The notes under the pieces were generated by a model. It saw only the letters and a list, made by a program, of their open reading frames with translations. It did not search any database and was not told the origin of the DNA. DNA of 64,000 nucleotides, from NCBI RefSeq assembly GCF_020283565.1, contig NC_060064.1, positions 3,804,001 through 3,868,000 of the forward strand, in the 5' to 3' direction. Each line of letters begins with the position of its first letter. The first letter of the stretch is position 1. The position numbers were made by a program, and so were the translations under genes. Shown here piece by piece: positions 1 to 17,700 of this stretch. Origin of the DNA: Trifolium pratense. Its lineage: Eukaryota; Streptophyta; Magnoliopsida; Fabales; Fabaceae.

Positions 1-1193
1 ATATTGTAAAAAAAATTATAATAATAAGTCTTCCTAAACATAATTGTTGAATAGGATTTATAAATTGAGGTTCGATAATATTAAATAAATTTGTAAGTTT
101 CAACTCAACTAACAATATTCATATTATACACAAAGTTTTCGTGAGCATAACATTAAGTTTGACAATAATAAATAAATTAATTGATTATACCAATATTATT
201 AAGTTGAATATCTTCATTCGAATTAGAGTATAGAATTTCGTAGTTGTTTGTGTGAATTTCAAGAGATTCTTACCACTTTGGATGCTAACTAGAAATTAAA
301 TAAGAGCAAGACCAAACTCTACAAGTATCTTGTTATTTACATGTATTTTGCCACCTTGCATTTTCATGGATTTGGATCATCTCCCACTCAATCATTCACT
401 CACTTGGGTTTTTTTTTTTCTTCTCTTCTGTGCTACTTTTTTTTACTTTATAGTTCAATCCACCATTGGATAAGAAAAAGGAGAGAGGGTTGCACAAAAA
501 TAATTGCAAATGATTCAAATCTGCATTTCATGCAACATGTCATTTGTCATTTGCATGTTATCATTTATATTATTTTTTTTCCGCTTTCATGCAACACACA
601 AAATGTCTAATATTTCACTTGTATCATGGGCAACTTTTCAACGGCCTTCAATTTTGTTTCATTTTATTTATAGTTGGTGAGACCTACTCTATTCCTTTAT
701 AATTTGGGTATATTTATCCATTAACGAATGAAAACAAGCTACATAAGTAAATTTGCATGTGGTACTCACAACTAACTTTTAACCAACTCTTGTTTCACAT
801 ACATATGACTTGTTCTCATTGGTCGATAGATAAATACTCCGTAATTATGATGCAATTTAGAGAGAGAAAAAACCTTGTAATAAGGGTCATTCTAATTTCA
901 CTAGTTTAAAAAAGAAAAAAAATTAATTGAAAATAGTATTTTTTATACTTTTTGAAAAAAGTAAATTATACAAGTTCCGAACTACAATCTTTTGCCTCAT
1001 TTAGATCAAAACTTCTGTTTTTGTTTTCTGTGAAAGAATAAGACTAAATGGCTATATAGATTAACTGTGTATTACAACAATGACAAAACAGCTACAAAGT
1101 GGGATAAAGGAAAAAAATTTGTTATTAATTTCACTTATTGGATGAACACACTCATTGAGATTCAGTAAACAATCACAAACAATTAAGGAAACA
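1..1193. other. 5' flank of VPS51, no gene seen
   Basis: AT-rich upstream sequence with no reading frame that resembles a protein. The last few hundred bases presumably include the VPS51 promoter and 5' UTR, but I see no convincing TATA box or named regulatory motif. Confidence 0.5.
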
Positions 1194-4100
1194 ATGGAAA
1201 CCCCACCATTAGACGACAAAGCAAAAAGAATGAGAGATCTCCTCTCCAGTTTCTATTCTCCACACCCCTCTGGCTCCCCTAACATGTCCTCAAAATACAC
1301 CTCTTCCGATGACATCAACTCTTCATCCTTCCAAAGTGATCACTACATGAATGTTATGGTAGTTATACCTTATTATTATTTGATCCTTTTGATTTTAGTT
1401 ATCCTTTACATTATTGAAAATGATATATATAATTTCACTTGTGAAGGTACATGAATTTAATTTGGAAGAGTTGCTCCATAAGCATGTTGATATGGTTACT
1501 GAAATAAAGAATCTCGATACCGATTTGCAAATGCTTGTCTACGAGAATTACAATAAATTCATTTGCGCTACAGATTCTATAAAGAGGTGTAATTCATTTT
1601 TATTTATCTCTTAAATAAAGTACAATACAATGATTTATTTTGAGAGTGTTGTGTTGTTATCAAATTTTTTGGTTAAATAGGATGAAAAGCAATATTATAG
1701 GGATGGAGGGGGAAATGGAACAACTTCTTGACAAGGTAAGTATCTATTATTGTTTTTCGATTTATTTTACGATCATTTTCTACGTATGATATTCAGAAGA
1801 AGCTAAGAAAAATGTAAGTGTTCATGAACGGTTCAAGCTTATCTCTCAAATGCAGATAATGTTTGTCCAGTCAAGGAGTGACAATGTTAACACATCTTTG
1901 TCTGAAAATAGAGAGCATATAGAGAAATTGAATAAGAAATGTAATCTTCTTCGTAAAATTCAGGTATTAAATTTAATAAAGCAATGCTATGTGTTTTTAG
2001 TTACACATTATATGTTTGATAATTTAACTTGTATATTTTACTCTTGTGAAAAACAGTTCATATATGACTTACCTGATAGATTAGGCAAGTGCATCAAAGT
2101 TGAGGCATATGCAGATGCAGTCAAGATGTACACCGGTTCAATGCCCATTTTTAAGGTTGTATTTGCCTAATTATTTTATTACTAAATCAATCTTGTATTT
2201 TTACATTTACTGCACACGTTTGAACAAATATTTTCATGTTAATATAATAAACTTTTGCCTTATATTGTATTTTTTCACTCTCTGTCAGACATATGGAGAC
2301 TCGTCATTCCAAGATTGCAAGCAAGCATCTGATGAAGCAATATCTATCATAGTAAAAAATTTACAGGTATATCTTGATCAAGACCCTTGTTAGATGATTA
2401 TATCATGTCTAATTTGAGTATCAAATTCATGACAAAACTGTAGTGTAACTAATTCGTAACCACCATGTTTGGTGTTAGTTAGAGAACTGACTGATTTGGT
2501 TAGTTAAGTAGTTTGTGTCAATTACTTAGCTAGCAAGTTATCCCAATAAATAAGGGTTGTAATCAATTTTGCTTCATAACTAATGAATGAGTGATTACAC
2601 CAATATTCCATCTCCTATCTCTTCCATTTTATCTCATTGTTAGTTTTAGATTGTTTTGTGTGCAAGAATTGCAAGTGTTGTGCCTATACTGAGCCTATAG
2701 CAGTGACAATGCATTACGCTCATTTTTATGCCTATTTCATGCGTTTGTGTTGCCGTTGCGCCTATGCTGCGCCAACAAAAACTGTGTAAGCTTAGCTAGT
2801 TATATTTATCAATTCTTATTTGATTTCCTGGACAATCTCACAAGTTTATAGAATGCACTAGACTTGGAGTCTCTTAACTTATCTTGAACAGAAAATTGAT
2901 GTTATTTTTGCAAAATATTGCTTCCATAATTTAACTTTTTTTTTGTAACCAGGAAAAACTACTTTCAGATTCTGAATCAACTCAAGTGAGGGCCGAAGCT
3001 GCAATTCTCCTTAAGAAGTTGGATATTCCGGTTCATTTTTTTTTTCTCTTCTTAAAACTACACTTTGTATTATTTGTTGAGAGTTGAGACATGCTTGACC
3101 TTTAGAAACTATTATTCATTTTATGAATCAATTCATAAAGGGTAAACATGATTTATTTTGATGTAAATACTTTTTTCTTGTGTTTTATGAGAGTTGCAGG
3201 CATTATTCATGTCTCAATCTGTCTCCCCTTTTTCATTTCCATAAAGAGAAATTACATTGATAGTATGTTTAACATTTATTGATAGGTGGACAATTTAAAG
3301 GCAAATTTACTAGAGAAATTGGAACATTTTCTTATAGACATTCAGTTGATCCCTGAAGTAGTAGAGATTGTTTCACCTTCTTCGCACGAGGTTAGTCTTG
3401 TTAGAGTATTTTCCTTTCATGTAATGCCCTCCCTAAAAAAGTGAATACGTGTTTCTACTCCTATTTCATAACACAGGTAGCCTTTCACGAGTTTGTGGAG
3501 GCCGTTCGTGCATTTCAGAACATATTTCCCGATTCAGAAATGCAGTTAGTTAAACTTGGCCTAGATTTAGTAAACAAGTAAGTATTTTTATGTTACAACT
3601 TAGTATTTTAAAAATTTATCACAATACATTAAATATTCATTATATGCCAATCAAATTTTTAATTGCTTTTCAGGAACTTTCTAATTGTTGAGGAGTACAT
3701 GAAGACGCGGATTAGTGCAGAAGATCTACTTGGCGTTCTTCGTAAGTAGTTATATCGTTTTGATATTTATGACTAGTTTAACTCCTTAAACTAACCAAAT
3801 GGTTTTTTATATATTTCAAGTCCGCCGTAGGTTTTTTGTAATAACCATCAGCTGAACTAGTCATGAATCTTGTAAGCATTATTTATGTGATAATCTCTGA
3901 TTTTCTTCTTTTATATAGCAAAAGAAGTGTCTCGAATACATATTTTCATGCTTATTGTTAACTTATACAAGTAATTTGAGATTTGATTTTGGTGTTTTCA
4001 AATGTGTAATTTCACTTGACCTTGACACAGGAGTTATTTGGAATGATGTGCTTCAAATGGATGAAGTGTTACAAGAATCTTCCCTCTCTAATCATTCTCT

Positions 4101-6734
4101 CGAGGTCGTCTATTAGAGTTATTGACTCCAAATTAATTTTGATCGACCAATAGATGTAGCTTTTCAAGTTGTTATTATTCTCCACTGTAAAATCTTAATG
4201 AAATTTCCAATTTAAAATGGATTTTTGAAATATTTTTAGGCTGCCAAAGTTTCTATCAAGTCGTTCGTTAACATTACATTTTCTTATCTAATGCAAGATA
4301 TATCAGGTTAGTTCCATTACTTTGTATGAAGCTTATGATTTTACCTTTTTAGTACAAAAGTTGAAAATATTTACCTTCCATACTATGAAATATTTTTAGA
4401 CAGTATGACATTGTGTTTGCATAAATGATCAAGAGTGAAGAATGAATAACGTCGAAGTTAACTTCATTTTGGTAGATTTCGTATTAAATGTGTTGAAACG
4501 AGATGAAGGTGATCGTCACTCATTGAAAGATGCTCTAAATGCTAGCACAAAAACATTACTCCAAGGAAGCAAAAAGTTTATGGTGGTAGGTGTCTTTGTG
4601 TATCTATACTAATTTTAATTTTGTTACAAAAATTCTATTATTTATGATTTATGTAGTTTTATTTATGTTTAATCTCCCTTTGTATCTACTGATCATTTCA
4701 GGATGTCTGCAAAATTCTTGACGACGGTGTAGAGATTCTAAATAAATCAAGAGATTTGATAATTGATTGGGTTAAAGAAGGGTTTCAAGACTTTTTTAGA
4801 CAACTTTGTCTCCAATTTCAATTGTTTGCAGGAAGAAACGATTTTGCAGTTATTCAAAATCAGAGTTTGATAGAGGGATCTCAAGGTGACAAAGCTTTTC
4901 CTGGTCTTGTGTTGGTGTTGGCAAAGCTATCCGCTTTCATTGAACAGTCTGCCATTCCAAAAATCAACAAGGTAAAGATCGATTAAATTGACTTATAATT
5001 GATTGATTCTTTAGAACAAATAAACTTTTTGTTAGTTTAATGTTAGTGTCTCAGGTATTTTTAAAAGTGTATTGTGATTTTAGGAACTAGCAGCTTCTTT
5101 TTCTTGTAGTAGTGTTAGAAAACATGGACTTTTTGTTTCGGAAGGGATCTCTCAAAAGTTCGGGACTGTCGGTGAAAGTTTCTTGCATAAGGTATATATT
5201 CAAATTCATATTCTACTTTAATTAGAATTGCAATTTGTATAAATTAGTGTGTGTGTGTGTAATTACTACGTGTAGGGACTTTACCAAACAAGATACCAAA
5301 AAGGGATCGATCCTACCTTACGGTTAAGGAAGATTGAGGCCAAGTTTTGGAAATTGTTATTTTCCATTTTACTTGATTACAACTCTTCTTCTTCTTCTTT
5401 TTTTTTTAATCAATAATTATTTATCATTAAAATTGTGTCTTATTTATATACTCTTCATTGGCTTATTCATAGTATATTAAAATGAGAACTCAACGGATAT
5501 CGCTTATTCTAAAGAAGAGGTTTACCACGCCTAATTGGGTAAAAGTGAGTATGTTATACACCTTTGTTTCATAATTAAAAACACCGATTTTATTAGTATT
5601 TGAAAGAGCTTAATACATTGTTTCTTTGTGTAGCATAAGGAGCCTAGAGAAGTCCACATGTTTGTGGATTTGTTTCTACAAGAGGTTGGTATTTTTAAAT
5701 CAAATGCTCTTTATTATTTTATTTTCTTTTTGTGAGGGTTGTGGTTTTTAAGTCGCAGTGTTTGATGACCAATGTAATTGAACATGTTAGTATTATTTAG
5801 GTTTAATTACAGTTTTGATTTTCTCTGTTTTTATCCACGTATTCACGAAATCGATCTCCCATTTTAAAATGACCTAATTGTGGTATTTCTATCATATTTT
5901 TGTACTTAACTTACTCGATGTTTCAGCTAAAAGTTATAGGTAATGAAGTGAATGAGACTTTGCCTAAAGGCATGCAGAAACACCAGAGAGCTGATAGTGC
6001 CTGTAGTAGTAATTTATCATTGTCAAGAAGCAACTCCATTCCAGATGAGATGTTGAGTAGGTCAAATAGTAGGTCAAATACTCAAAAGGGAAGGAACCAA
6101 CAATACTTTGAAACACATTTGGCCAAACTATTCAAGCAAAAAGTTGAAATTTTCACAAAAGTAGAATATACACAGGTGTGAAATAACTACTCTCTATTTG
6201 TACATGATCTTTGGTCTTCTTACAATTTTATTTTGTCCTAACTTTTGAAATAACACATTTATCTAAATTTTATTTTGCTTGCAAACTGCAGACATCAGTT
6301 CTTATGACCATGGCTAAATTATGTCTCAAGAGTTTACAAGAATTTGTTAGACTACAGACATTTAATCGGAGTGGATTCCAGCAAATTCAATTGGATATTC
6401 AATTCTTGAGGACTCCATTAAAAGAAATAGTTCAAGATGAAGCTACAACAGACTTCTTACTTGATGAGGTTGGAAAATAATGTTACCCTCTTGATTCATT
6501 CAAATGTCTCTTATACTTCAAAATTATAGTAATTTTAAATTTGTTTATATATAATTTGTGGTAAAGTTATTTATGTCTTCTCTAATCTTTCTTATCTTGC
6601 CAATATACATATTTGATGATTTTTTTTTTTTTAAACAGGTGAATGTTTCCGCTGCAGAACGATGTTTAGATCCAATTACATTGGAGCTCCCAATATTAGA
6701 CAAACTTATACGAGCAAAGTTGACAAAAACTTGA
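1194..6734 (+). CDS. VPS51: VPS51, GARP/EARP complex subunit
   Basis: Subunit of the GARP/EARP tethering complex, which captures endosome-derived vesicles at the trans-Golgi. I assembled 20 exons: 1194-1358, 1447-1586, 1681-1735, 1856-1963, 2057-2155, 2289-2366, 2953-3030, 3286-3390, 3477-3577, 3674-3741, 4031-4104, 4240-4306, 4476-4585, 4702-4971, 5084-5191, 5473-5544, 5634-5684, 5927-6175, 6292-6468 and 6639-6734. All junctions are GT-AG and phases agree, giving 756 aa; the Arabidopsis homologue (UNHINGED) is about 780 aa from memory. Recognisable family text includes EIKNLDTDLQMLVYENYNKF in exon 2, the coiled-coil-like NREHIEKLNKKCNLLRKIQ in exon 4 and KKRFTTPNWVKHKEPREVHM across exons 16-17. 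The start is the ATG at 1194, opening with METPPLDDKAKRMRDLL. A serine-rich linker (about residues 600-640) lies in exon 18. No frameshift or missing exon is apparent. Confidence 0.92.
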
Positions 6735-6954
6735 CAAACAAGATATTGAAGTGTACATTGTGATCATATTTGACATATTTATTTGAGATATTTTCCTTTA
6801 GGTATTTTTATAAAAAATAATATTCAACTTCTAAAATATAAGCAAGATTGAAAAAAAGCATACATTTGATTTAACATCAACTATCTATTATCATAGTTCA
6901 AACAAATATCGTGCAACATAATTTAGCTACGCCAAACATTTTTAGATCCTTTAA

Positions 6955-7379
6955 TTAAGGTGTAGGTGAGTGCAGCGTGTTTATAGAGGAACTATGGAGT
7001 TTTTTGAAGGCTTGTCGCGAGGCGGATGGGGTTCATAAAGGTTGAGCTTCATATTGATTTGGATGTGATGGTTTAGGTGATATCAACTGACAAACAAGCT
7101 AGGTTGGTCCTTGGTTTTGAATATTCGAAAATTATGGGAATTGGTCTGGGAAGTTACCATACCATTGCTCATGTATATCGTGAAGTCAATAAGTGTGTTG
7201 ATGCGTTGGCTAATGTAGGATGTCAATTGGGTAGAGAGATACTCTTTTATGAAGACTGTCCTCCGCATATGAAAGACCTTGTTCTAGCTGATGTAATGGG
7301 GATTACTACCCTGCGTATGATTTCAGTGTAATATCTTTCCTTCTGGGCGTAGGCCCTCTATTTTATAAAAAAAAAAATA
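6955..7379 (+). mobile_element. 5'-truncated LINE 3' end with RNase H-like remnant
   Basis: Residues from about 7077 (AHVYREVNKCVDALANVG, then a D-x-x-G-x-T-x-x-R tail ending at 7331) match the C-terminal half of the RNase H-like domain (RVT_3 type) found at the end of plant LINE ORF2. Upstream, 6970-7076 continues the domain in other frames with a frameshift and stops, so it is dead. A short 3' UTR and an A-rich tail at about 7364-7379 give it + orientation. It lies between VPS51 and MCM7. I could not define a target duplication. Confidence 0.6.
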
Positions 7380-7430
7380 TAAAATGAGAAAATAAAAGAT
7401 GTTGATGTGTGTAACAATTTTATAATTTAG

Positions 7431-7518
7431 TACTCTATCTAGTTTTATATATAAGAAAACTTTTACTTTGTAAATCTAGAAAGTAAAAGTTTTCTTATAT
7501 ATAAGACCGGGGGAAGTA
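7431..7518. mobile_element. Stowaway-like MITE (88 bp)
   Basis: Near-perfect inverted repeat. The left arm starts TACTCTATCTAGTTTTATAT and the right arm ends ATAAGACCGGGGGAAGTA, with stems of about 38 bp around a short loop. TA termini and the CTCC/GGGA-type ends resemble Stowaway-like elements. It sits about 125 bp upstream of the MCM7 E2F-like site. Confidence 0.55.
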
Positions 7519-7643
7519 TGATTGTAATTTCAATTTTATCTTTAACCCGGTAATATGTTAATATTATCGAACGGTATTTCATTGTTGAACACCGTGGAAC
7601 CACACTCGATACGCCATATGAGATCGTAGCACAAGGATCTTCC

Positions 7644-7656
7644 TTTTCCCGCCAAA
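7644..7656 (+). promoter_or_regulatory. E2F-type site, MCM7 promoter
   Basis: TTTTCCCGCCAAA contains TTTCCCGC, a match to the E2F consensus WTTSSCSS, and the reverse strand reads TTTGGCGG. It lies about 180 bp before the MCM7 start codon. Plant MCM genes are established E2F targets; occupancy here is inferred. Confidence 0.6.
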
Positions 7657-7687
7657 TTACCCCTTCTCTTCCCTTATAGAGTTACAG

Positions 7688-7696
7688 TTTCGCGCC
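7688..7696 (+). promoter_or_regulatory. Second E2F-type site, MCM7 promoter
   Basis: TTTCGCGCC matches the TTTSGCGC form of the E2F site. It lies 32 bp downstream of the first site and about 140 bp before the ATG, so it may be in the promoter or the 5' UTR. Confidence 0.5.
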
Positions 7697-7731
7697 ATTT
7701 CTCATACTCACTACCACCGCTCCGCCTCAAC

Positions 7732-7735
<4 letters not shown>

Positions 7736-7819
<84 letters not shown>
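7736..7819. repeat. (CT)n microsatellite next to MCM7 start
   Basis: About 42 uninterrupted CT units ending 15 bp before the MCM7 ATG, hence almost certainly in the 5' UTR. CT-rich leaders are common in plants, but this one is unusually long and pure. Confidence 0.95.
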
Positions 7820-7822
<3 letters not shown>

Positions 7823-7834
7823 CCATATTCAACC

Positions 7835-12953
<5,119 letters not shown>

Positions 12954-13930
12954 TGCACACTCAACAGAATTAGAAAAAGCTTTATGATAATCTAGTTTCC
13001 AGAAACGGGGATAAGCCATAAGAGTGGTGGTCGACTGTAGGGAAATCACATTAGTAGTTTCGTTTTCTTGTGGTTTGGTTACCCAGGTCATGTGGATTCT
13101 TTGTATTGTTAACTAGAATGTAGAAATGCTTATATTTAATTATTTGCGGAGTTCTTGCACATTTAACTTTTATATGATTCCAGACAGAACTACAAATTTG
13201 TAGCGCCCACCAGGTTGCATCTTAACAGTAAAATCTTTTAGTACTTATATTTGTACACATTTTTGACACCTTTCATATGATGCAATCTTGTCGTCATGAA
13301 AAGAACTCCAAGTACTGCATGTCAATGGCCTGTTTAAAAATAACAAATGGTTTCACAAATATAAATGGGTTTTACTGTATTATGATCATGACACTTATGT
13401 TTGAGAATATGACATCATAAAAAACATTATGGTGTATCCAATACCTTGGGCAAGCAAGTGCAAAACTATCTTCTATTAATATTTATTACTAAAATAAAGA
13501 TATCTAATATAAAGTCCTAAGAATATTGTTTAAGGAATTCACAAAAGGGAACTTTGTCTTAAAATTACAAGTAACAAATTTGAAAAGATAACTAATACAT
13601 ACTCCGGCTCAGAGTATGTATTAGAAATTTTATGATACTTAAAATTATTCTTTTTTTTCTAATTATACCTAAAATTTCTTAAAAGAAGTAAAAACAAATA
13701 TTAACACATAATAATATTCATACATTTCACTTTCAATTTACAACAATGTCACCACATTCATTTTTCTTCTTTTTACCAAAACTTAATATAATATCCATAT
13801 ATTTCTCTTTAAAAAAAAAATATACATACATTTCTAACTAAAATAAAATTTATGATAAAGTTATGCGAAATATAAAAGCCTATTTTATATTTAATAATTA
13901 AGAATATTTAAGTAATTTTCTTATTTATTA

Positions 13931-14109
13931 GCGGGTACGGATATCCGCGAGTGTGGATATGATTAAACCCGTATCCATATCCATTAAGTATCGAGTAATT
14001 AAAATATCCATTTATTTCATCCGTGGATATTCATTAAGTTATTCGCCCCGTATCCGTGACGGATTTTATCCGCGGATATTTGCGGGTATAGATATTTTTG
14101 CCATCCTAT
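13931..14109. mobile_element. hAT-like fragment, right end only
   Basis: A block of related GCGGGTA/GGATATCCGCG words ends in GATATTTTTGCCATCCTA. Read on the other strand this begins TAGGATGGCAAAAATATC, close to the TAGGG-type hAT terminus. No matching left end was found, so the copy is probably truncated. Confidence 0.35.
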
Positions 14110-14300
14110 ATACAAGTCTTCACCACCTCCTAAGGTATGCATTACTCTAACCTCTACCTTCACCTCAAGTTTATATTGACTTGGGCGTCAAAACATTTTC
14201 TGCAGGTACCTCCTCTTTCGCCATGGCCGATTGTCTTTAGCGCTCGGATTCTGACCTCCGGCTCAGAGCATCCTTCCACTAATCTACCACCGTGAATTCT
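14110..14300 (+). mobile_element. Possible gypsy (Ogre-like) LTR remnant
   Basis: Words such as TTGACTTGGGCGTC and TTCTGCAGGTACCTCC resemble the 3' part of Tat/Ogre-type LTRs common in legumes. This is resemblance from memory only. No coding part or paired LTR is present. Confidence 0.3.
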
Positions 14301-14639
14301 CCATCTCTATTTTATTTCTTCATATAAAACTTGAGTTCTATGAAGAACAATTTGTTTTAGGTCTCATCCTGTGTAGAATTGGTCCTAACAACACGAAGCA
14401 AGAAAATGCCAAAATTAGACAAAAAGATTTTTCATACAAACATCAATTTTTGTTATGCTTAGAATTTCTTTGGGGGTACAATTATGCTTAGAACTTTTTT
14501 TTGTCGGGACTTAGAACTTTATTAATAGCATTTATGAATATTAAAAGTTGATTAAAATTTACTAGTGCAAAGCTTGCGCCGACCGATGGGAAGCTGAACA
14601 AGCGGCGTATACATTACATACCCCCACATAGGGTAGTGA

Positions 14640-14678
14640 ATTCCCGCCACTGCCAAACGCGATAAACATTTTCCCGCG
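14640..14678 (+). promoter_or_regulatory. Paired E2F-type sites, MSH6 promoter
   Basis: ATTCCCGCC at 14640-14648 and TTTCCCGCG at 14670-14678 both fit WTTSSCSS. They lie about 120 and 90 bp before the MSH6 ATG. The arrangement mirrors MCM7 next door, which suggests that both are S-phase genes under E2F control. Confidence 0.6.
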
Positions 14679-14760
14679 AATTCTCAGCGCATTTTAATAT
14701 TACCGTTCGTTTCATCTTCTCTTTCAGTCTCATTTCACTCTTTTCTGCAACAACACAACA

Positions 14761-17700
14761 ATGTCTCGTCGCAATTCCAATGGTCGATCACCACTCGTTA
14801 ATCCTCAGCGTCAAATCACTTCATTCTTCACCAAAACTCCTTCCCCTTCTCCCTCTCTCACCAAAACCAATCCCAAATCAAACAACCCTAATCCCATTCC
14901 TAACCCTAAATCTAACCCTAACCCTAGTCCTACACTTACTACACCTTCACCTCTCAATCCCCAAAAACCACACAAGCCTCGTCTCGTCATCGATGCTTCT
15001 CCTACCACAACAACACCAACACCACCATCCTCTTCGCATTCTCATTTCATCGGTAAAAGGATCAAGGTTTATTGGCCTTTAGACGATGCTTGGTACGAAG
15101 GTGTTGTCAAATCATTTGATAGTGTTACTTCCAAGCATCGGATTCGTTACGATGACGATGAAGAGGAATCAATCGATATTTCCAAGGAGAAGATTGAGTG
15201 GCTTCAGGATAATTCTTCTAAGAAGCTTAAACGGCTGCGGCGTGGTTCTTCGCCTATTAGGAAGATGGTGATTGAGGATAATGAGGTAGAAGAAAGTCCC
15301 AAAGAGGAAAAAGAAGAACTTGATGATGATGGTGATAATGATGATTCGGCTGATGAAGATTGGGGGAAAAATGCTGTATTGGAGGATGTTGCGGATGATG
15401 AAGAAGATATGGAGCTGGAGGAAGAAAATGAGGTTGTGGAGAACTCTAATGGAAAGAGTAGGGGCAAGGTTGAGCCCAAAAAGAGGAAGCTCGGGGGAGC
15501 AGCGAAACCGGAACCTATGAAAAAGAGCAAGAGTGGAAAGGAAGTTAATGGGGTAGTAGCTGTTAAGCTCTCACCATTGGAGGGTCAGTGACCATGTTAA
15601 TCCATTCCAATCTTTGTTTTTTTATATATTGAGATTAATTGTATTCATGTCATTTACACCTTTTATAGAATAATGATTTAAATGCATCTTATTATCCTAA
15701 TACATAGTACTATGTTCCTTGTTGGTGGTGTGGGCATTAAATATTATGATTTTCAAATTTAGTAGTAGTAAATAGCATATTTTTTATCAAAACAAATGAA
15801 GATGAAAATAGGCACACAAAGAATGGTAAAAGAAAATTTGAGATAGTTAGGTTGGATAAATGAGATGCAAGAAGCCATTCTTCGATGATAAATTAAGATT
15901 TTAAACCATCTCTTGTGTTTTGCAGTTAAAAAGATATCTGATGACTTAGTTAATGCTGCAACTGGTGATGCTTCTGAAAGATTTGCGCTCCGTGAAGCTC
16001 AAAAGTTTCGCTTTCTGGGAAAGTGAGTGGCGACTGCAGTGATTTAGCGTTTTGTTTAAGTCTGTCTATGCCAAAATGTACTTATTTAGTACAGGGATTT
16101 GTATGGCATGCCATTTTCTGTGTATGCAGTTATATGCTGTTATTGCAATTCTCTTGGTCATTTAATTTGCTGGTTTATAGTAGAACTATAATTTTATTAA
16201 TGGTGCTCTGTATGTATGCTGTTGTACAGAGATCGCAGGGACGCCAAACGAAGGCGTCCAGGAGATGAAAATTATGACTCAAGAACTCTCTACTTGCCTC
16301 CAGATTTTGTGAGGGGTTTGTCAGATGGCCAGGTAATTGTTTCAAAAGTAGTGGGATGAAACTCTCAGTTTTAATGTTACATGCTATTAATATGATCATT
16401 TGATGAATGCAGAGACAATGGTGGGACTTCAAGTCAAAACATATGGACAAAGTTTTGTTTTTCAAGGTTTTAATTGGTCAAGTTTTATTATTAGTAATCG
16501 TTACAATTTACAACCAAATGAAATCTTTCTTTCCCCCTTTTATTGGAACAGATGGGTAAATTTTATGAGCTTTTTGAAATGGATGCACATGTAGGAGCAA
16601 AAGAGCTTGACTTGCAGTATATGAAGGTTAGTATGAGTACTCTAGAGTTATGGATTTTCTTCGGAATACTAAGGTGCTGTTTTTGGTTTTGCTGAACCAT
16701 GCATGTTTATTGGTTAAAATTTGATTCTTTTAGGGAGAGCAACCTCATTGTGGATTTCCAGAGAAGAATTTCTCAATGAATGTAGAGAAACTGGCTAGAA
16801 AGGTTTGTCACATAAATAACTTATTTTCTTATTTAACCTTTGCTACTAACCTAATTAATATACCCCACAAGCCAACTTCCAACTGGGGAGGAACTTACTG
16901 AATGGCCTTGGATGGGCAGGGTTATCGAGTTCTTGTTGTAGAGCAAACTGAAACACCCGATCAGCTGGAGCTTCGTCGCAAGGAGAACGGATCTAAAGAT
17001 AAGGTCTGATTACTCTTCACTTAAACCAGAAAAGTTAGTTTTATTTGTACTTTCTTTTGGATACTGTGCCTGCTTATCTATTTTGAATATAGTTTTGCAG
17101 CTTTTCTTATTTCTTTCTAACCCCAGTGTTGGTAGAGGAACAATGTTCACTAATCTTGACATCTCAATGTCTTCTAGGTTGTGAGACGGGAAATATGTGC
17201 AGTGGTTTCAAAAGGCACAATAACAGACGGGGAGTTTATGTCAACAAATCCCGAAGCTGCATATTTAATGGCACTGACTGAGCACCATGAGAACCATCCA
17301 AATGAAATGTCAGAGCGCATCTACGGTGTTTGTGTAGTTGATGTTTCCACAAGCAGAGTCATTCTTGGGCAGGTATGAATGTATGATCATGTATTGTAAT
17401 TCTCGGGCAAAATTTCTTTACATATAAACTCGTCCCAATTTTTTTTGGTGAGATCTGTAAATGAATGTCATCAAGCTTTTAAATATTTGTGGGACCAATT
17501 TTCAAGAATTTGTGTTGGTAAATTAAGATTTGTTATATGTTTGCTCAATTTTCAATATTTTTTTGGTTGCTTCAATCCTTCCTCTAATTGTTTTATACTA
17601 AACATGGGCCTAATTAGTCTACTAATTGCATTTGGCATCACTTATATATGACAGTTCAACGATGACTCAGAGTGCAGTGCATTGTGCTCTATCTTGTCTG

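Larger units (their letters stand above)
13100..14637. other. MCM7-MSH6 intergenic, repeat fragments only
   Basis: AT-rich spacer. No host gene is visible. It contains the two transposon fragments listed separately (13931-14109 and about 14110-14300) and then the MSH6 promoter. Confidence 0.5.

Noticed and set aside
2440..2650. LTR-like sequence with GTTAGTTAG words and AATAAATAAGGG in VPS51 intron 6
   Set aside because: No defined TG...CA ends, target duplication or primer site; may be a decayed solo LTR but not supportable.
5261..5345. Possible extra VPS51 exon after exon 15 (GGACTTTACCAAACAAG...)
   Set aside because: The family sequence continues directly from exon 15 (FLHK) to exon 16 (YIKMRTQRIS); including it would insert non-homologous residues.
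15204..15530. Ser-rich minus-strand frame
   Set aside because: Antisense shadow of the acidic GAT/GAA-rich linker of MSH6 exon 1.
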